Assembly (NCBI GenBank): GCA_041685625.1
Contig: JAWLFJ010000003.1
Span: forward strand, 26,412-90,411
Direction: 5' to 3'
Source of the DNA: Albimonas sp041685625
Lineage (GTDB): Bacteria > Pseudomonadota > Alphaproteobacteria > Rhodobacterales > Rhodobacteraceae
Length of the DNA: 64,000 nucleotides
A model generated the notes under the pieces. It was not told the DNA's origin, did no database searches, and saw only the letters and a list, made by a program, of their open reading frames with translations. The translations under genes were made by a program, and so were the position numbers. Shown here piece after piece: positions 8,794 to 17,142 of this stretch; the stretch's first letter is position 1, and each line of letters begins with the position of its first letter.

Positions 8794-9525
8794 ATGCGCG
8801 CTTGGGAAGTCCATGGCTTGCGCGAGCCTCGAAGCCTTCGGATCGACATCGCCAACCGCAAGTTCGAGAGCACCGTCGGCGCCAGGCGCGACGACGTCTC
8901 CGACGACCGGCTCGGCCTCTTCGAGCCGGGGGTCGCCGAGATGGGCCGGCTCGCCAAGCAGCACCCGGACGAGCTGATCTTCGAGCTTCTCGCCGGCGGC
9001 TTCGTGGAGACCTGCTACGACGGGCAGCCCTTCTTCTCGGAGCCGCATCCCTCCACCGACAAGGCCGGCGCCGCGATCACCGTCTCCAACGTGCAGACGG
9101 GCGCCGAGCCCGCCTGGTATCCGCCGGACACGTCGCGCGGCCTGAAGCCCCTCATCTGGCAGGAGCGCGAGCCCTACGAGTTCCAGATGCTGAACAACCT
9201 CCAGGACGTCCAGGTCTTCATGACCGACGAGTTCCTCTACGGCGTCCGGGCGCGCGTCAACGCGGGGTTCGGCCTCCGGCGGCTCGTCTTCGGCTCGCAG
9301 GCGGCGCTGGACGCGACCGACTGCGCCGCCGCCCGCGCGACCATGATGGGGCTGCGCGGCGACAAGGGGCGGCTTCTCGGCGTGCGTCCCGACACGCTGC
9401 TGGTTCCGCCGTCGCTCGAGGAGGCCGGCCGCAAGCTGCTGAACTCGGAGAACGGCGACGCCGGCGCGACGAACCCCTGGAAGGACACGGCGAAGCTCAT
9501 CGTCTCGCCGTATCTGGACGGCTGA
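8794..9525 (+). pseudogene. Mu-like phage major head subunit (gpT), N-terminus missing
   Basis: The 243 codons match the body of Mu gpT-type capsid proteins: NRKFESTVGARRDD, then ADELI-like HPDELIFELL, CYDGQPFFSEPHPS, SRGLKPLIWQ, VNAGFGLRRLVFGSQ, and a C-terminal LLVPPSLEEAGRKLLNSE. Full-length relatives are about 300 residues and have some 50 residues before the point where this frame begins (MRAWEVHGL resembles the internal REW-HGL region). The 5' part is therefore lost at the junction next to recQ. The remaining frame is intact, but without the rest of the phage it is very unlikely to be functional. Confidence 0.8.
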
Positions 9526-9533
9526 GGCGCTTC

Positions 9534-10401
9534 GTGACCGCGCCGCGCGCCGCCGCCCGCCCCGTCGCCCGTCACGCCGCGCCGCCGCGGGCGCCGGGCG
9601 AGGCGGGGCAATGGGCGCAGCTCATGCCCCTCGGCGGGATCGCCGACCGCGACGGGCGGCGCTTCCGCCCGACGCGCCCGGACGCCGTGATCGCGGACTT
9701 CGCGCGTCGGGGCCATCCGCTCCCCGTGGACTGGGAGCACGCCAGCGCCTCGGCCCGCGAGACCGGCCGCGCGGCGCCCGCCGCCGGCTGGATCACCGAG
9801 CCGAGGGTCGAGGACGGGATGCTCCGGGCGCGCATCGACTGGACCGAGCGCGGGCGGGCGATGGTCGCGGCGCGCGAGTATCGCTTCCCGAGCCCCGAGT
9901 TCCACCACGACCCGCGGACGGGCGAGGTGCGGGCGCGGCCGAGCGCGGGCCTCGTGCAACCCCCGAACCTCCGCCTCGCCGCCCTGAACCGACAGGAGCC
10001 CATCGCCATGACCGACGCGTCCGATCCCGACATGCCCGGCGGCGCCGCCGCCCCGATCCCCGAGCGTCTCCGCACCGCCCTCGGCCTCGGCGAAGGCGCC
10101 GGCGAGGACGACGCGCCCGCCGCCGTCGCCCGGCTGCGCGAGCAGCCCGACCCGGCCCGCTTCGTGCCCGTCGCCGCGACGCGCGAACTGATGGCGGAGC
10201 GTCACGCCCGGCGCCGCGGCCCGCGCCGGGCGGGACGTCGAGCGCAATGTGCAGGACGCCCTCGCGCGCGGCTGCATCTCGCCGGCGATGGTGCCCTGGG
10301 CGACGACGCTCTGTCGGAGCGACCCGGCGACCTTCGACGCCTTCGTCCAGGGCGCGCCGCGTCGTCGCCGCGGGCCTCGCCGGAGCCGCCGGCCGCGTTG
10401 A
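9534..10401 (+). pseudogene. Mu-like phage protease/scaffold (gpI), frameshifted
   Basis: The frame starts at GTG 9534, 8 bases after the gpT fragment. It reads like phage Mu I proteins: AQLMPLGGIADRDGRRF, HPLPVDWEHAS, AGWITEPRVEDG, YRFPSPEFHHDP and NLRLAALNRQEP. After MAERHARR (about 10190-10210) similarity jumps to the next frame. There RDVERNVQDALARGCISPAM and PWATTLCRSDPATFDAFV restore the expected C-terminal region, ending at a TGA at 10399-10401. One extra base within the GC run near 10207-10225 explains the shift. A sequencing error there cannot be excluded from the sequence alone. Confidence 0.72.
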
Positions 10402-10817
10402 GCGCGCGCGCGGCGCCCGAGGGCCGGAAGAGATGCGCGAAGGCGGCGGCGGAACGGATCGCGGCGCGGCTCCGCGCCGCCGGTCACGCGCCCGCCGAGC
10501 TGCCCCCGGCGCTGCACGACCACCGGCCGGGGCGCCGCGCCACCCTCGCCACCGATCCCGAACTCCGCGCCTTCGTGGAGGCCCGCTTCAACCGCATGAC
10601 GTTCGAGAAGATCGCCGACGCCGCCGAGGCGCACTTCGGCGAGCGCCGCCTCGCGAAGAGCGCGATCCACGACTGGTATAAGAAGAACCACGCCCGCGCC
10701 AAGCGATCGCCGTCCCGGCGGGCGGCCCCGGACAACACCCGGACCTCCACCCTGTTCCAGCGAAAAACCAAGTGGCAGGCCCCTAAACAACCATGCGGCG
10801 GTTCACACGAAGCCTGA
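10398..10817 (+). CDS. Small phage-type protein with helix-turn-helix-like segment, function unknown
   Basis: The frame is 139 codons from TTG 10398. That TTG overlaps the restored gpI stop as TTGA, a junction seen between many real gene pairs here. The middle (LATDPELRAFVEARF, MTFEKIADAAEAHFG, LAKSAIHDWYKKN) has the rhythm of a resolvase-like or terminase-small-subunit-like helix-turn-helix, reminiscent of the short DNA-binding proteins of Mu-like phages. I cannot name the family. The C-terminal 40 residues are low in recognisable structure and may be run-on past an old element edge. It is probably a decaying phage gene. Confidence 0.45.
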   Translation: MSARAAPEGRKRCAKAAAERIAARLRAAGHAPAELPPALHDHRPGRRATLATDPELRAFVEARFNRMTFEKIADAAEAHFGERRLAKSAIHDWYKKNHARAKRSPSRRAAPDNTRTSTLFQRKTKWQAPKQPCGGSHEA

Positions 10818-10837
10818 TCCGCGAGGGGGGCGGGCCT

Positions 10838-10855
10838 CGGGGACATCGAGCCCCG
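10838..10855. terminator. GC hairpin with ATCGA in the loop (copy C)
   Basis: CGGGG (10838-10842) pairs with CCCCG (10851-10855) around a loop containing ATCGA. It sits between the phage remnant and the Lin0512 gene that reads towards it. The same loop motif recurs in hairpins at 13744-13760 and 34751-34767, so this looks like a member of a dispersed terminator-like family. Confidence 0.4.
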
Positions 10856-10901
10856 CTCGGCCCGCCTCGGGGCTTCGCGCCTCCCGCCCGGCCCCGCCGC
10901 A

Positions 10902-11255
10902 TCAATCCGCCCGCCAGCGTCCCGCCTGGTCCGGCACGAAGACCTCCACCGCCGCCGTCGCGATCAGGTGCCAGCCGCCGGCGCCGTCCTCGACCTCGAG
11001 CCCGCCCTCGACCGCCGTCACCTCGGCCCGCCCGCGCGGCAGCGCCGCCGCGACCCGGCCGTCGTCCACCGCCTCCGGCCGCGCCACGCCGACCGTCACC
11101 TTCACCCGCATCTCCGCCACGTCGAGGCCGCAGCTCGCGATCGCCGCCAGCGAGGAATGGCGGATCGCGTCCTCCACCGCCCGGCAGGCCGCCTCCGTCG
11201 CGTTCCGCGAATGCGTCGAGACGCCCTGCCCCATCTCCAGAATGAACCGCTCCAT
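10902..11255 (-). CDS. Lin0512-family protein, second gene of a pair
   Basis: This 117-residue protein of the uncharacterised Lin0512 family starts MERFILEMGQGVSTHSRN. It continues with the conserved AACRAVEDAIRHSSL helix and the DVAEMRVKVTVGVARPEAVD strand, which typify the family. Its ATG shares one base with the stop of the upstream paralogue (TGATG at 11257-11253), so the two are probably co-translated and may form a mixed oligomer. A longer in-frame extension to 11441 only overlaps the paralogue and is discarded. No catalytic residues are established for the family. Confidence 0.8.
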   Translation of the reverse strand: MERFILEMGQGVSTHSRNATEAACRAVEDAIRHSSLAAIASCGLDVAEMRVKVTVGVARPEAVDDGRVAAALPRGRAEVTAVEGGLEVEDGAGGWHLIATAAVEVFVPDQAGRWRAD

Positions 11256-11599
11256 CAGACCGGCTCCATGTCGAAGCTCACGCAGATCGCGGCATGCGCG
11301 ATCACCGTCGCGCCCTCGCCCGACGGCTTCGGCACGTCGAGCCCGCCCTTCGTCACGCGCACCGTCACCTCGCCGTAGGGGAACTCCGCCTTCAGCGCCT
11401 CGGCGTCCACGGCCTCCGGCTTCTGGACGCCGATCACGCACTCGATCCGCATCGCGGTCTTCGGCATCCCCAACACCTCCGCGGCCGTCAGCGCGTTGCG
11501 CCAGAGCGCGTCGCGCACCGCCCGCGCCACCGCCGCGCCGTGGTCCTCGCGCCGCAGAGACGTGCCCATTCCGAACTCCGTCGCCACCCGTCGCCGCAT
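11255..11599 (-). CDS. Lin0512-family protein, first gene of a pair
   Basis: The 114 residues start MRRRVATEFGMGTSLRREDH and share the family layout with the downstream gene: an AVARAVRDALWRNALT helix, then KTAMRIECVIGVQKPEAVD and a C-terminal VIAHAAICVSF strand. The two proteins clearly derive from a duplication but are only moderately alike. The gene is divergent from exonuclease III (53 bases between starts). The function is unknown. Confidence 0.8.
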   Translation of the reverse strand: MRRRVATEFGMGTSLRREDHGAAVARAVRDALWRNALTAAEVLGMPKTAMRIECVIGVQKPEAVDAEALKAEFPYGEVTVRVTKGGLDVPKPSGEGATVIAHAAICVSFDMEPV

Positions 11600-11652
11600 C
11601 GCCCGCCTCCCCGCTTGGCGCCCGCCGCGCCGCCCTCTAGGGTCGCGCCACC

Positions 11653-12435
11653 ATGAAGATCGCCAGCTTCAACATCAACGGCGTCAAGGCGCGCCTCCCG
11701 GCCCTGCTGGACTGGCTCGGCTCGGCCGGAGCCGACGTGGTCTGCCTGCAGGAGCTCAAGAGCCAGGACGCCACCTTCCCCCGCGAGGCGATCGAGGACG
11801 CCGGCTGGAACGTCGAGACGCACGGGCAGAAGAGCTTCAACGGCGTCGCCATCCTCTCCAAAAGCCCCATCGAGGACGTGACCCGCGGCCTGCCCGGCGA
11901 CGACGGCGACGAGCAGGCCCGCTACATCGAGGCCACCATCTCGGGCGAGGACGCCGCGATCCGCGTCTGCGGCCTGTATCTGCCCAACGGCAACCCGGCG
12001 CCCGGCCCGAAATACGACTACAAGCTCGCCTGGATGGAGCGCCTGCGCGACCGCGCCGCGCAGCTCATTGCGGCCGAGGAGACCGCCCTCCTCGCCGGCG
12101 ACTTCAACGTGATCCCCCAGCCCGAGGACGCCGCCCGGCCCGAGGCCTGGACGGACGACGCCCTGTTCCTGCCGGAGACGCGCGCCGCCTTCCGCCGCAT
12201 TCTCCACCAAGGCTGGACCGACGCGCTCCGCGTCCACCACCCGGAGCCCGAGATCTACACCTTCTGGGACTATCAGGCCGGCGCCTGGCGGAAGAACGAC
12301 GGCATCCGCATCGACCACCTCCTGCTATCCCCGCAGGCCGCCGACCGCATGACCGACGCCGGCGTCGACGCCCATGTCAGGGGCGGCGAGAAGCCCTCCG
12401 ATCACGTCCCCGTCTGGGTCGAGCTCGACCTCTGA
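11653..12435 (+). CDS. xth: Exodeoxyribonuclease III
   Basis: This 260-residue AP endonuclease / 3'-5' exonuclease of the EEP superfamily processes abasic sites in base-excision repair. Catalytic motifs are in order: MKIASFNINGVKAR, the metal-binding Glu in VCLQELKSQD, LYLPNGNP, AGDFNVIPQPED (Asp and Asn), the IRIDHLLLS segment, and the C-terminal catalytic SDHVPVW. The length is normal. It stands alone on the plus strand; a small hairpin follows at 12452-12467. Confidence 0.96.
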   Translation: MKIASFNINGVKARLPALLDWLGSAGADVVCLQELKSQDATFPREAIEDAGWNVETHGQKSFNGVAILSKSPIEDVTRGLPGDDGDEQARYIEATISGEDAAIRVCGLYLPNGNPAPGPKYDYKLAWMERLRDRAAQLIAAEETALLAGDFNVIPQPEDAARPEAWTDDALFLPETRAAFRRILHQGWTDALRVHHPEPEIYTFWDYQAGAWRKNDGIRIDHLLLSPQAADRMTDAGVDAHVRGGEKPSDHVPVWVELDL

Positions 12436-12451
12436 TATCCTTGCCCGATGA

Positions 12452-12467
12452 CCGCGACTCGTCGCGG
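12452..12467. terminator. Hairpin downstream of exonuclease III
   Basis: CCGCGA and TCGCGG form a six-base stem around a four-base loop, 17 bases after the xth stop. There is no T-tract, so it is at best a weak or Rho-assisted terminator. Confidence 0.35.
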
Positions 12468-12549
12468 CCGTCGGGCGCCGCGCGTTCGCGCGCTGGCCCT
12501 TCGGCCGAGGCCACGGTTCGAGGCGTTTCACGGGTCGGACCGTGGTATG

Positions 12550-12581
12550 AGCCCCGCCTTGCACGCCCTCCGCGCGGGGCT
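12550..12581 (+). other. Hairpin in the leader of mrp
   Basis: AGCCCCGC (12550-12557) is perfectly complementary to GCGGGGCT (12574-12581), giving an 8-base stem with a 16-base loop that ends 36 bases before the mrp start. It could be a terminator for upstream transcription or a structured 5' leader. No known riboswitch was recognised. Confidence 0.35.
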
Positions 12582-12617
12582 TAGGTGTCAACCTCACGAG
12601 ACAGGGGAGACCGGCCG

Positions 12618-13712
12618 ATGAGCGTCACGCGAGAGGACATCCTGAAGGCGCTGTCGCGCGTCGTCGACCCCGCGAGCGGCAAGGACCTCGTCACGGCCGA
12701 CTACGTCCGCGCCCCGGTGTTCCAGGACGGCGCCGTGCGCTTCATCCTCGAGGTCCCGCCCGAACAGGCGGCGAAGATGTCCGATGTCGCGAAGGCCGCC
12801 GAGGCCGCCGTCTCCGCCCTGCCGGGCGTCGAGAGCGCGGCCGCCATCGTCACCGCCCACGGCCCCGCCCCGCAGGCGCCGAAAGGCGCGCCGGAGGGCG
12901 AGGCGCCCAGCCTGAAGATCGGCCGCCACCCGCAGCCGCAGGCCTCGAAGAAGATCGACGGGATCCACCGCATCATCGCGATCGCCTCCGGCAAGGGCGG
13001 CGTCGGCAAGTCGACGCTCTCCGCCAACCTCGCCGTGGCGCTGGCGCGGCAGGGCAAGCGCGTGGGCCTGCTCGACGCCGACATCCACGGCCCCTCGCAG
13101 CCGCGTATGATGGGCGCCACCGAGCGGCCGAAGTCGAAGGACGGCAAGACCATCCTGCCGCTCACGGCCCACGGCGTGACCTTCATGTCCATCGGCCTGA
13201 TGCTGCCCGCGGAGGAGGCCGTGATCTGGCGCGGCCCGATGCTGATGGGCGCCCTGCAGCAGATGCTGACGCAGGTCGAATGGGGCGAACTCGACGCCCT
13301 GATCGTCGACCTGCCGCCCGGCACCGGCGACGTTCAGCTCTCGCTCTGCCAGAAGGCCGAGGTCTCGGGCGCCATCGTGGTCTCGACGCCGCAGGACGTC
13401 GCGCTGCTCGACGCCCGCAAGGCCCTCGCCATGTTCCACAAGCTCGAGACGCCGATGCTCGGCCTGATCGAGAACATGAGCGGCTTCGTCTGCCCGAAAT
13501 GCGGGCATGAAAGCGACCTCTTCGGCCAGGGCGGCGTCGCGCAGGAGGCCGACGCCATCGGCCTGCCCTTCCTCGGCCGCATCCCCCTGCATCTCGACAT
13601 CCGCACCACCTCGGACGAGGGCACGCCCATCGTCGCCAAGGCCCCCGGCTCGCCCGAGGCGGCGCCGTTCGAGGATCTCGCCCGCCGCCTGATCGAGGGC
13701 GGCGTGATCTGA
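12618..13712 (+). CDS. apbC: Mrp/ApbC-family Fe-S cluster carrier ATPase
   Basis: This P-loop NTPase loads or transfers Fe-S clusters. The 364 residues carry an N-terminal MIP18/DUF59-type domain (about 1-90, VLSRVVDPASGKDL-like region), a linker, and the deviant Walker A GKGGVGKST (about 124-132). The switch LLDADIHGPSQPRM follows, then VDLPPGTGDVQLSL and the C-terminal CxxC (VCPKCGHES) that binds the bridging cluster. I chose the ATG at 12618 because GGGGAG lies nine bases upstream; an ATG at 12585 is in frame but has no family similarity. Confidence 0.94.
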   Translation: MSVTREDILKALSRVVDPASGKDLVTADYVRAPVFQDGAVRFILEVPPEQAAKMSDVAKAAEAAVSALPGVESAAAIVTAHGPAPQAPKGAPEGEAPSLKIGRHPQPQASKKIDGIHRIIAIASGKGGVGKSTLSANLAVALARQGKRVGLLDADIHGPSQPRMMGATERPKSKDGKTILPLTAHGVTFMSIGLMLPAEEAVIWRGPMLMGALQQMLTQVEWGELDALIVDLPPGTGDVQLSLCQKAEVSGAIVVSTPQDVALLDARKALAMFHKLETPMLGLIENMSGFVCPKCGHESDLFGQGGVAQEADAIGLPFLGRIPLHLDIRTTSDEGTPIVAKAPGSPEAAPFEDLARRLIEGGVI

Positions 13713-13743
13713 GCGCCCCCGCCTCCGGGGGGCTGCGCCGCTC

Positions 13744-13760
13744 GGGGGGATCGACCCCCC
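13744..13760. terminator. GC hairpin with ATCGA loop (copy A)
   Basis: GGGGGG, loop ATCGA, CCCCCC forms a perfect six-base stem between apbC and the methyltransferase, which read towards each other. It would end transcription of both strands. The flanking CGCTCGGGG and the loop sequence recur at 34748-34767. Confidence 0.5.
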
Positions 13761-13844
13761 TCGCGCCGCCGCCGATCCGCCATGGGCGGATCCGCGAGGG
13801 GCGCCCGGCCCGACCGCCGCGCCTCGGCGCCCCGCGCAGGGCGC

Positions 13845-15272
13845 TCAGGCCTCCCGCGGCAGCGCGCCCGCGGGCAGCAGCGCCTCCAACGCCCGGATCT
13901 CCGCCGCGGCCGCGGCATCGCCCGCCGGCACCTCGCCCCGCATCGCCTTGCGCGCGGCGCCGGAGGCCTCGACGCCTCCGCCCGTGAACGGCGAGGCCAG
14001 CGCCGGCCAGGCCCAGTTCGCCGACAGCACCGCGGCGTTGAAGCGCCCGCAGGCCTCCACCGCGTCGGGCTCCGGCGTCAGCGTCGCCAGGGGGATCAGC
14101 CGCTCGGCCGCCAGCATCACCGTCAGCGCCTGTCCCGCCCGCCGCCGATCCAGCCCGGCGCGCGCGGCGCGGTCCGCCGCCTCGCCGACGGTGCAGGGCC
14201 CCTCGGCGACGGCGGCCTCGGCCGCGGCCTGCGCCTCCTCGTCCAGCTTCAGCTCCCCCCAGGGCGCGCGCAGCAGCGGCCCCTCCGGCCGCTCCTCGGG
14301 CGAGAGGGCGACCGGCAGCGCCTCCAGCGCCATGCCGGCCTCGCTCTGCCCGACCCGGCTCTGGCCGCGCGCGAAGACGTCCATGCGGAAGCTGCGACCG
14401 ATGGCGAGGTCGCGGAACAGCTCGCCATAGCCCGCCCGCTCGGCCCGCGTCACCGTCTCCCGCACCGAGTCGCGCATCCCCAGCTGGTCGAAATTGTCGA
14501 TCAACCGCCCCGCGCCGACATAGCTGAGCCGCGCCCCGGCCATCGCCCGCGCCACGTCGTCGTGCCAGGCGGCGCCCCCGGCCGCCGGCAGCAGCTCATG
14601 CGCCAGATAGTCCATCGGCTGGTCCTCGAGGCCGTCGAGCAGCGCCGAGAGCGCCGTCTCCCCGGCCATCACCCCGGACGTCTCGTCGCGCAGGAACTTG
14701 AGGAAGCCGATCGCCTCGCGGATCGCCTCCTCCTGCCCCGGTCCGCGCCGGCCTTCGGCCAGCACCCGCACCAGCTTGCGCAGGGGCTCGCCCATCGCCC
14801 AGTTGGGCATCGCGTTGTAGCCGAGATAGAGCAGCGCCCCCGGCCGCATCGCCGCCCGCAGAATGGCGAGGAAATCCCCTCGCGCCGCGTCGGAGATCCA
14901 AGTCCAGACCCCGTGCGCGATCACGAAATCGGCCGTGCCCACGCGTTCCGGGGCCGCCGCGATCTCGTCGAAGCCGGCCTCCACGAATTCGGCGTTGCGC
15001 AGACCCGCCGCCGCCGCCAGCTCCCGCGCCGCGAGGATGTGATCCGGCGAGAGATCCACCCCGACGCAGCGCGCCCGCGGATTGGCCGCCGCCGTCGCGA
15101 GAAGCTGAAAGCCCGAGCCGCAGCCGAGATCGAGGAGCGTGAACGCGCCCGTCGCCTCGGCCGGCCTCCGGCCCCGCAGCACCTGCACCGCACGCAGCCA
15201 GGCCGGCGCCGCGTTGCGCCGATGGCCGCGCACGTAGTCCCGCGCCACCGCATAGCCGCCGTCCGCGCTCAT
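13845..15272 (-). CDS. Class I SAM methyltransferase with C-terminal regulatory domain
   Basis: From the ATG at 15272 the protein is 475 residues. The N-terminal third is a Rossmann methyltransferase with motif I FTLLDLGCGSGFQLL, an acidic VGVDLSPDHI at motif II, and FVIAHGVWTWI. The remainder resembles the methyltransferase regulatory domain found behind such modules (LGYNAMPNWAMGEPLRKLV, then ETALSALLDGLEDQPMDYL and later ERLIPLATL). The substrate is unknown. A stronger purine-rich stretch precedes this ATG than the in-frame ATG at 15305, but either could be used. It starts 72 bases after the ABC transporter ATPase stop and could be the last gene of that operon. Confidence 0.8.
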   Translation of the reverse strand: MSADGGYAVARDYVRGHRRNAAPAWLRAVQVLRGRRPAEATGAFTLLDLGCGSGFQLLATAAANPRARCVGVDLSPDHILAARELAAAAGLRNAEFVEAGFDEIAAAPERVGTADFVIAHGVWTWISDAARGDFLAILRAAMRPGALLYLGYNAMPNWAMGEPLRKLVRVLAEGRRGPGQEEAIREAIGFLKFLRDETSGVMAGETALSALLDGLEDQPMDYLAHELLPAAGGAAWHDDVARAMAGARLSYVGAGRLIDNFDQLGMRDSVRETVTRAERAGYGELFRDLAIGRSFRMDVFARGQSRVGQSEAGMALEALPVALSPEERPEGPLLRAPWGELKLDEEAQAAAEAAVAEGPCTVGEAADRAARAGLDRRRAGQALTVMLAAERLIPLATLTPEPDAVEACGRFNAAVLSANWAWPALASPFTGGGVEASGAARKAMRGEVPAGDAAAAAEIRALEALLPAGALPREA

Positions 15273-15344
15273 CTCCGCCTCTCCCTCCGCCGCAGCGGCG
15301 GCCATGTCACCCGTCCCGGCCTCCCGGCACAAGCGCCATGCGGC

Positions 15345-17054
15345 TCAGGCCGCGCCGAGCAGGTCCATCCGCGGCATCAGCTTCAGCAGGTGCTTGGTGT
15401 AGTCGTGCTCCGGCGCCTCGAACAGGCGCTCGGTCGGCGCGATCTCGCAGATCCGGCCGTGCCGCATCACCGCGACCCGGTCGCACACCTGCCGGATCAC
15501 CGGCAGGTCGTGGCTGATGAACAGCATCGTCAGCCCCAGCTCGTCCTGCAGATCCCGCAGCAGGTTCAGGATCGTCGCCTGCACCGAGACGTCGAGCGCC
15601 GAGGTCGGCTCGTCGCAGATCAGGATCCGCGGGCGGCTCGCCAGCGCCCGCGCGATGGAGATGCGCTGGCGCTGTCCGCCGGAGAACTCGTGCGGATAGC
15701 GCAGCGCCGCCTCCGCCCCGAGGCCCACATGATCCAGCAGGTCGCCGACGATGCGCCGCACGTCGGCCTCGTCCTCGGCCAGCCGGAAGAAGCGGATCGG
15801 CTCCGCCACGATCTCGAGCACCTTCATCCGGGCGTTGAGGCTCGAATACGGATCCTGGAAGATCATCTGCAGCGCCCGCCGCGCCGCCTTCGCCTTCGGG
15901 TCCTTCGGAACCGAACTCACGTCCTGCCCCATCAGCCGCACCACGCCCGAATCCGGCCGGTAGAGGCCCGCGATGATCCGCGCCACGGTCGACTTGCCGG
16001 AGCCGGACTCGCCCACGAGGCCGAAGCTCTCGCCCTCCCGGATGTCGAAGGAGACGTCGTCGACCGCCTTCAGGTACTTCCGGTTCCGCGGCAGGATCGC
16101 CCGCTGCAGCGTGAAGGAGAGGTCGAGCCCCGCCACCGACACCGCCGGGCCCGTCGCCGCCGCCTGCCGCACCACCGCGCCCAGCCAGTGCGTGCGCACG
16201 TCGATGCGCCTGAAGGGCTTCGCGCCGCCCTCGATGTAGTCGACCGAGGCGAAGCGCTCCAGCCGCCGGTCGGGCCGCGGCACCGCCGCGATGAGGCTCT
16301 TGGTGTATTCGTGCCGCGGCGCGCCGAGCACCTGCGCCACATCCCCCGTCTCCACCACCTCGCCCCGATACATCACGCAGACCCGGTCCGCGATCTCCGC
16401 GATCACTCCGATGTCGTGGGTCACGATGATCACGCCGAGGTTGCGCTCCTTGCAGAGCCGCCGGATCAGGTCGAGGATCTGCGCCTGGATGCTGACGTCG
16501 AGCGCCGTGGTCGGCTCGTCCGCCAGCAGAAGATCCGGCTCCCCCGCGAGGGCGAGCGCGATCACCACCCGCTGGCGCATTCCGCCGGAGAACTGGTGCG
16601 GATAGGCCCGCAGCCGCGCCTCCGGCTCGGTGATGCCGACCTGCTCCAGAAGCTCGCGCGCCCGCGCCTGCGCCCGCTCCTCGTCGAAGCCGAGGCATTT
16701 GCGGATCGTCTCGACCAGCTGCTCGCCCACGGTCAGCAGCGGGTTCAGCGAGGTCTGCGGATCCTGGAAGATCATCCCGATCCGGTCGCCCCGGATGCGC
16801 CGCATCTCGTCCTCGCTCCGCCCCCGAAGGCTCTCGCCCTGGAAGCGGATCTCCCCGGCGGCGACGCGGCCCGGGGGCTCCAGCAGGTCGATGATCGCGT
16901 TGCCGATGGTGGACTTACCGGCGCCGGATTCGCCCACCAGCCCCAGCACCTCGCCGCGCTCGACGCTCAGGCTGACGCCCCGCGCCGCCTTCACCACGCC
17001 CCGGCGCGTCGGAAACTCGACGTCGAGGCCTTCGATCTCCAGAAGCTCGCTCAT
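15345..17054 (-). CDS. Peptide/nickel-type ABC transporter, two ATPase domains fused
   Basis: This 569-residue protein carries both nucleotide-binding domains of a Dpp/Opp-like importer in one chain. Domain 1 (about 1-265) has Walker A GESGAGKST, signature FSGGMRQRV and Walker B LLLADEPTTALD. Domain 2 (about 300-569) has GESGSGKST, FSGGQRQRI and ILICDEPTSALD. Each has the oligopeptide-family C-terminal segment (HEYTKSLIAAVP and HDYTKHLLKLMP). It energises the two permeases upstream at 17143-19142. An 88-base gap with a GC palindrome separates it from the nearer permease. Confidence 0.94.
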   Translation of the reverse strand: MSELLEIEGLDVEFPTRRGVVKAARGVSLSVERGEVLGLVGESGAGKSTIGNAIIDLLEPPGRVAAGEIRFQGESLRGRSEDEMRRIRGDRIGMIFQDPQTSLNPLLTVGEQLVETIRKCLGFDEERAQARARELLEQVGITEPEARLRAYPHQFSGGMRQRVVIALALAGEPDLLLADEPTTALDVSIQAQILDLIRRLCKERNLGVIIVTHDIGVIAEIADRVCVMYRGEVVETGDVAQVLGAPRHEYTKSLIAAVPRPDRRLERFASVDYIEGGAKPFRRIDVRTHWLGAVVRQAAATGPAVSVAGLDLSFTLQRAILPRNRKYLKAVDDVSFDIREGESFGLVGESGSGKSTVARIIAGLYRPDSGVVRLMGQDVSSVPKDPKAKAARRALQMIFQDPYSSLNARMKVLEIVAEPIRFFRLAEDEADVRRIVGDLLDHVGLGAEAALRYPHEFSGGQRQRISIARALASRPRILICDEPTSALDVSVQATILNLLRDLQDELGLTMLFISHDLPVIRQVCDRVAVMRHGRICEIAPTERLFEAPEHDYTKHLLKLMPRMDLLGAA

Positions 17055-17078
17055 CCGGCATGGTTCCTGAAAAGGGGA

Positions 17079-17129
17079 GGCGCAGGCTGGCGGGCGGGCC
17101 GGCGCCGCGCAGCGGCGCTCGGGGCGTCC
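17079..17129. repeat. 51-base intergenic palindromic repeat, copy 1
   Basis: These 51 bases recur exactly at 27987-28037. Inside is a perfect stem GCGCCGC-GCA-GCGGCGC (17102-17118). An outer stem GGGCGGGCCG (17092-17101) pairs with CGGCCCGCCC (17132-17141), extending past the repeat. It lies between a permease and the ATPase gene of one operon, so it may be a REP-like RNA-stabilising or attenuating structure. Confidence 0.7.
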
Positions 17130-17142
17130 GACGGCCCGCCCC

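Larger units (their letters stand above)
8774..10817 (+). mobile_element. Scrambled Mu-like prophage remnant
   Basis: About 2 kb directly after recQ holds three phage-derived reading frames on the plus strand: an N-terminally truncated major head protein (gpT-like), a frameshifted protease/scaffold (gpI-like) and a small helix-turn-helix-type protein. In phage Mu the protease gene precedes the head gene; here the order is reversed, so the piece has been rearranged. No transposase, portal or tail genes remain. Short inverted 7-mers TTTTTCG (8787-8793) and CGAAAAA (10761-10767) lie near the edges, but this is too weak to define prophage ends. No target duplication was found. Confidence 0.75.

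Noticed and set aside
9534..10401. Programmed frameshift in the gpI gene
   Set aside because: No slippery heptamer or downstream structure typical of programmed shifts is evident, and gpI proteins are not known to use one. A mutation is simpler.
8787..10767. TTTTTCG and CGAAAAA as ends of the Mu-like element
   Set aside because: Seven bases of inverted similarity are too few. No TG...CA end or 5-base target duplication could be placed beside them.
12436..12617. Riboswitch upstream of apbC
   Set aside because: Only simple hairpins were seen. No known riboswitch consensus such as TPP, SAM, cobalamin or FMN could be recognised.
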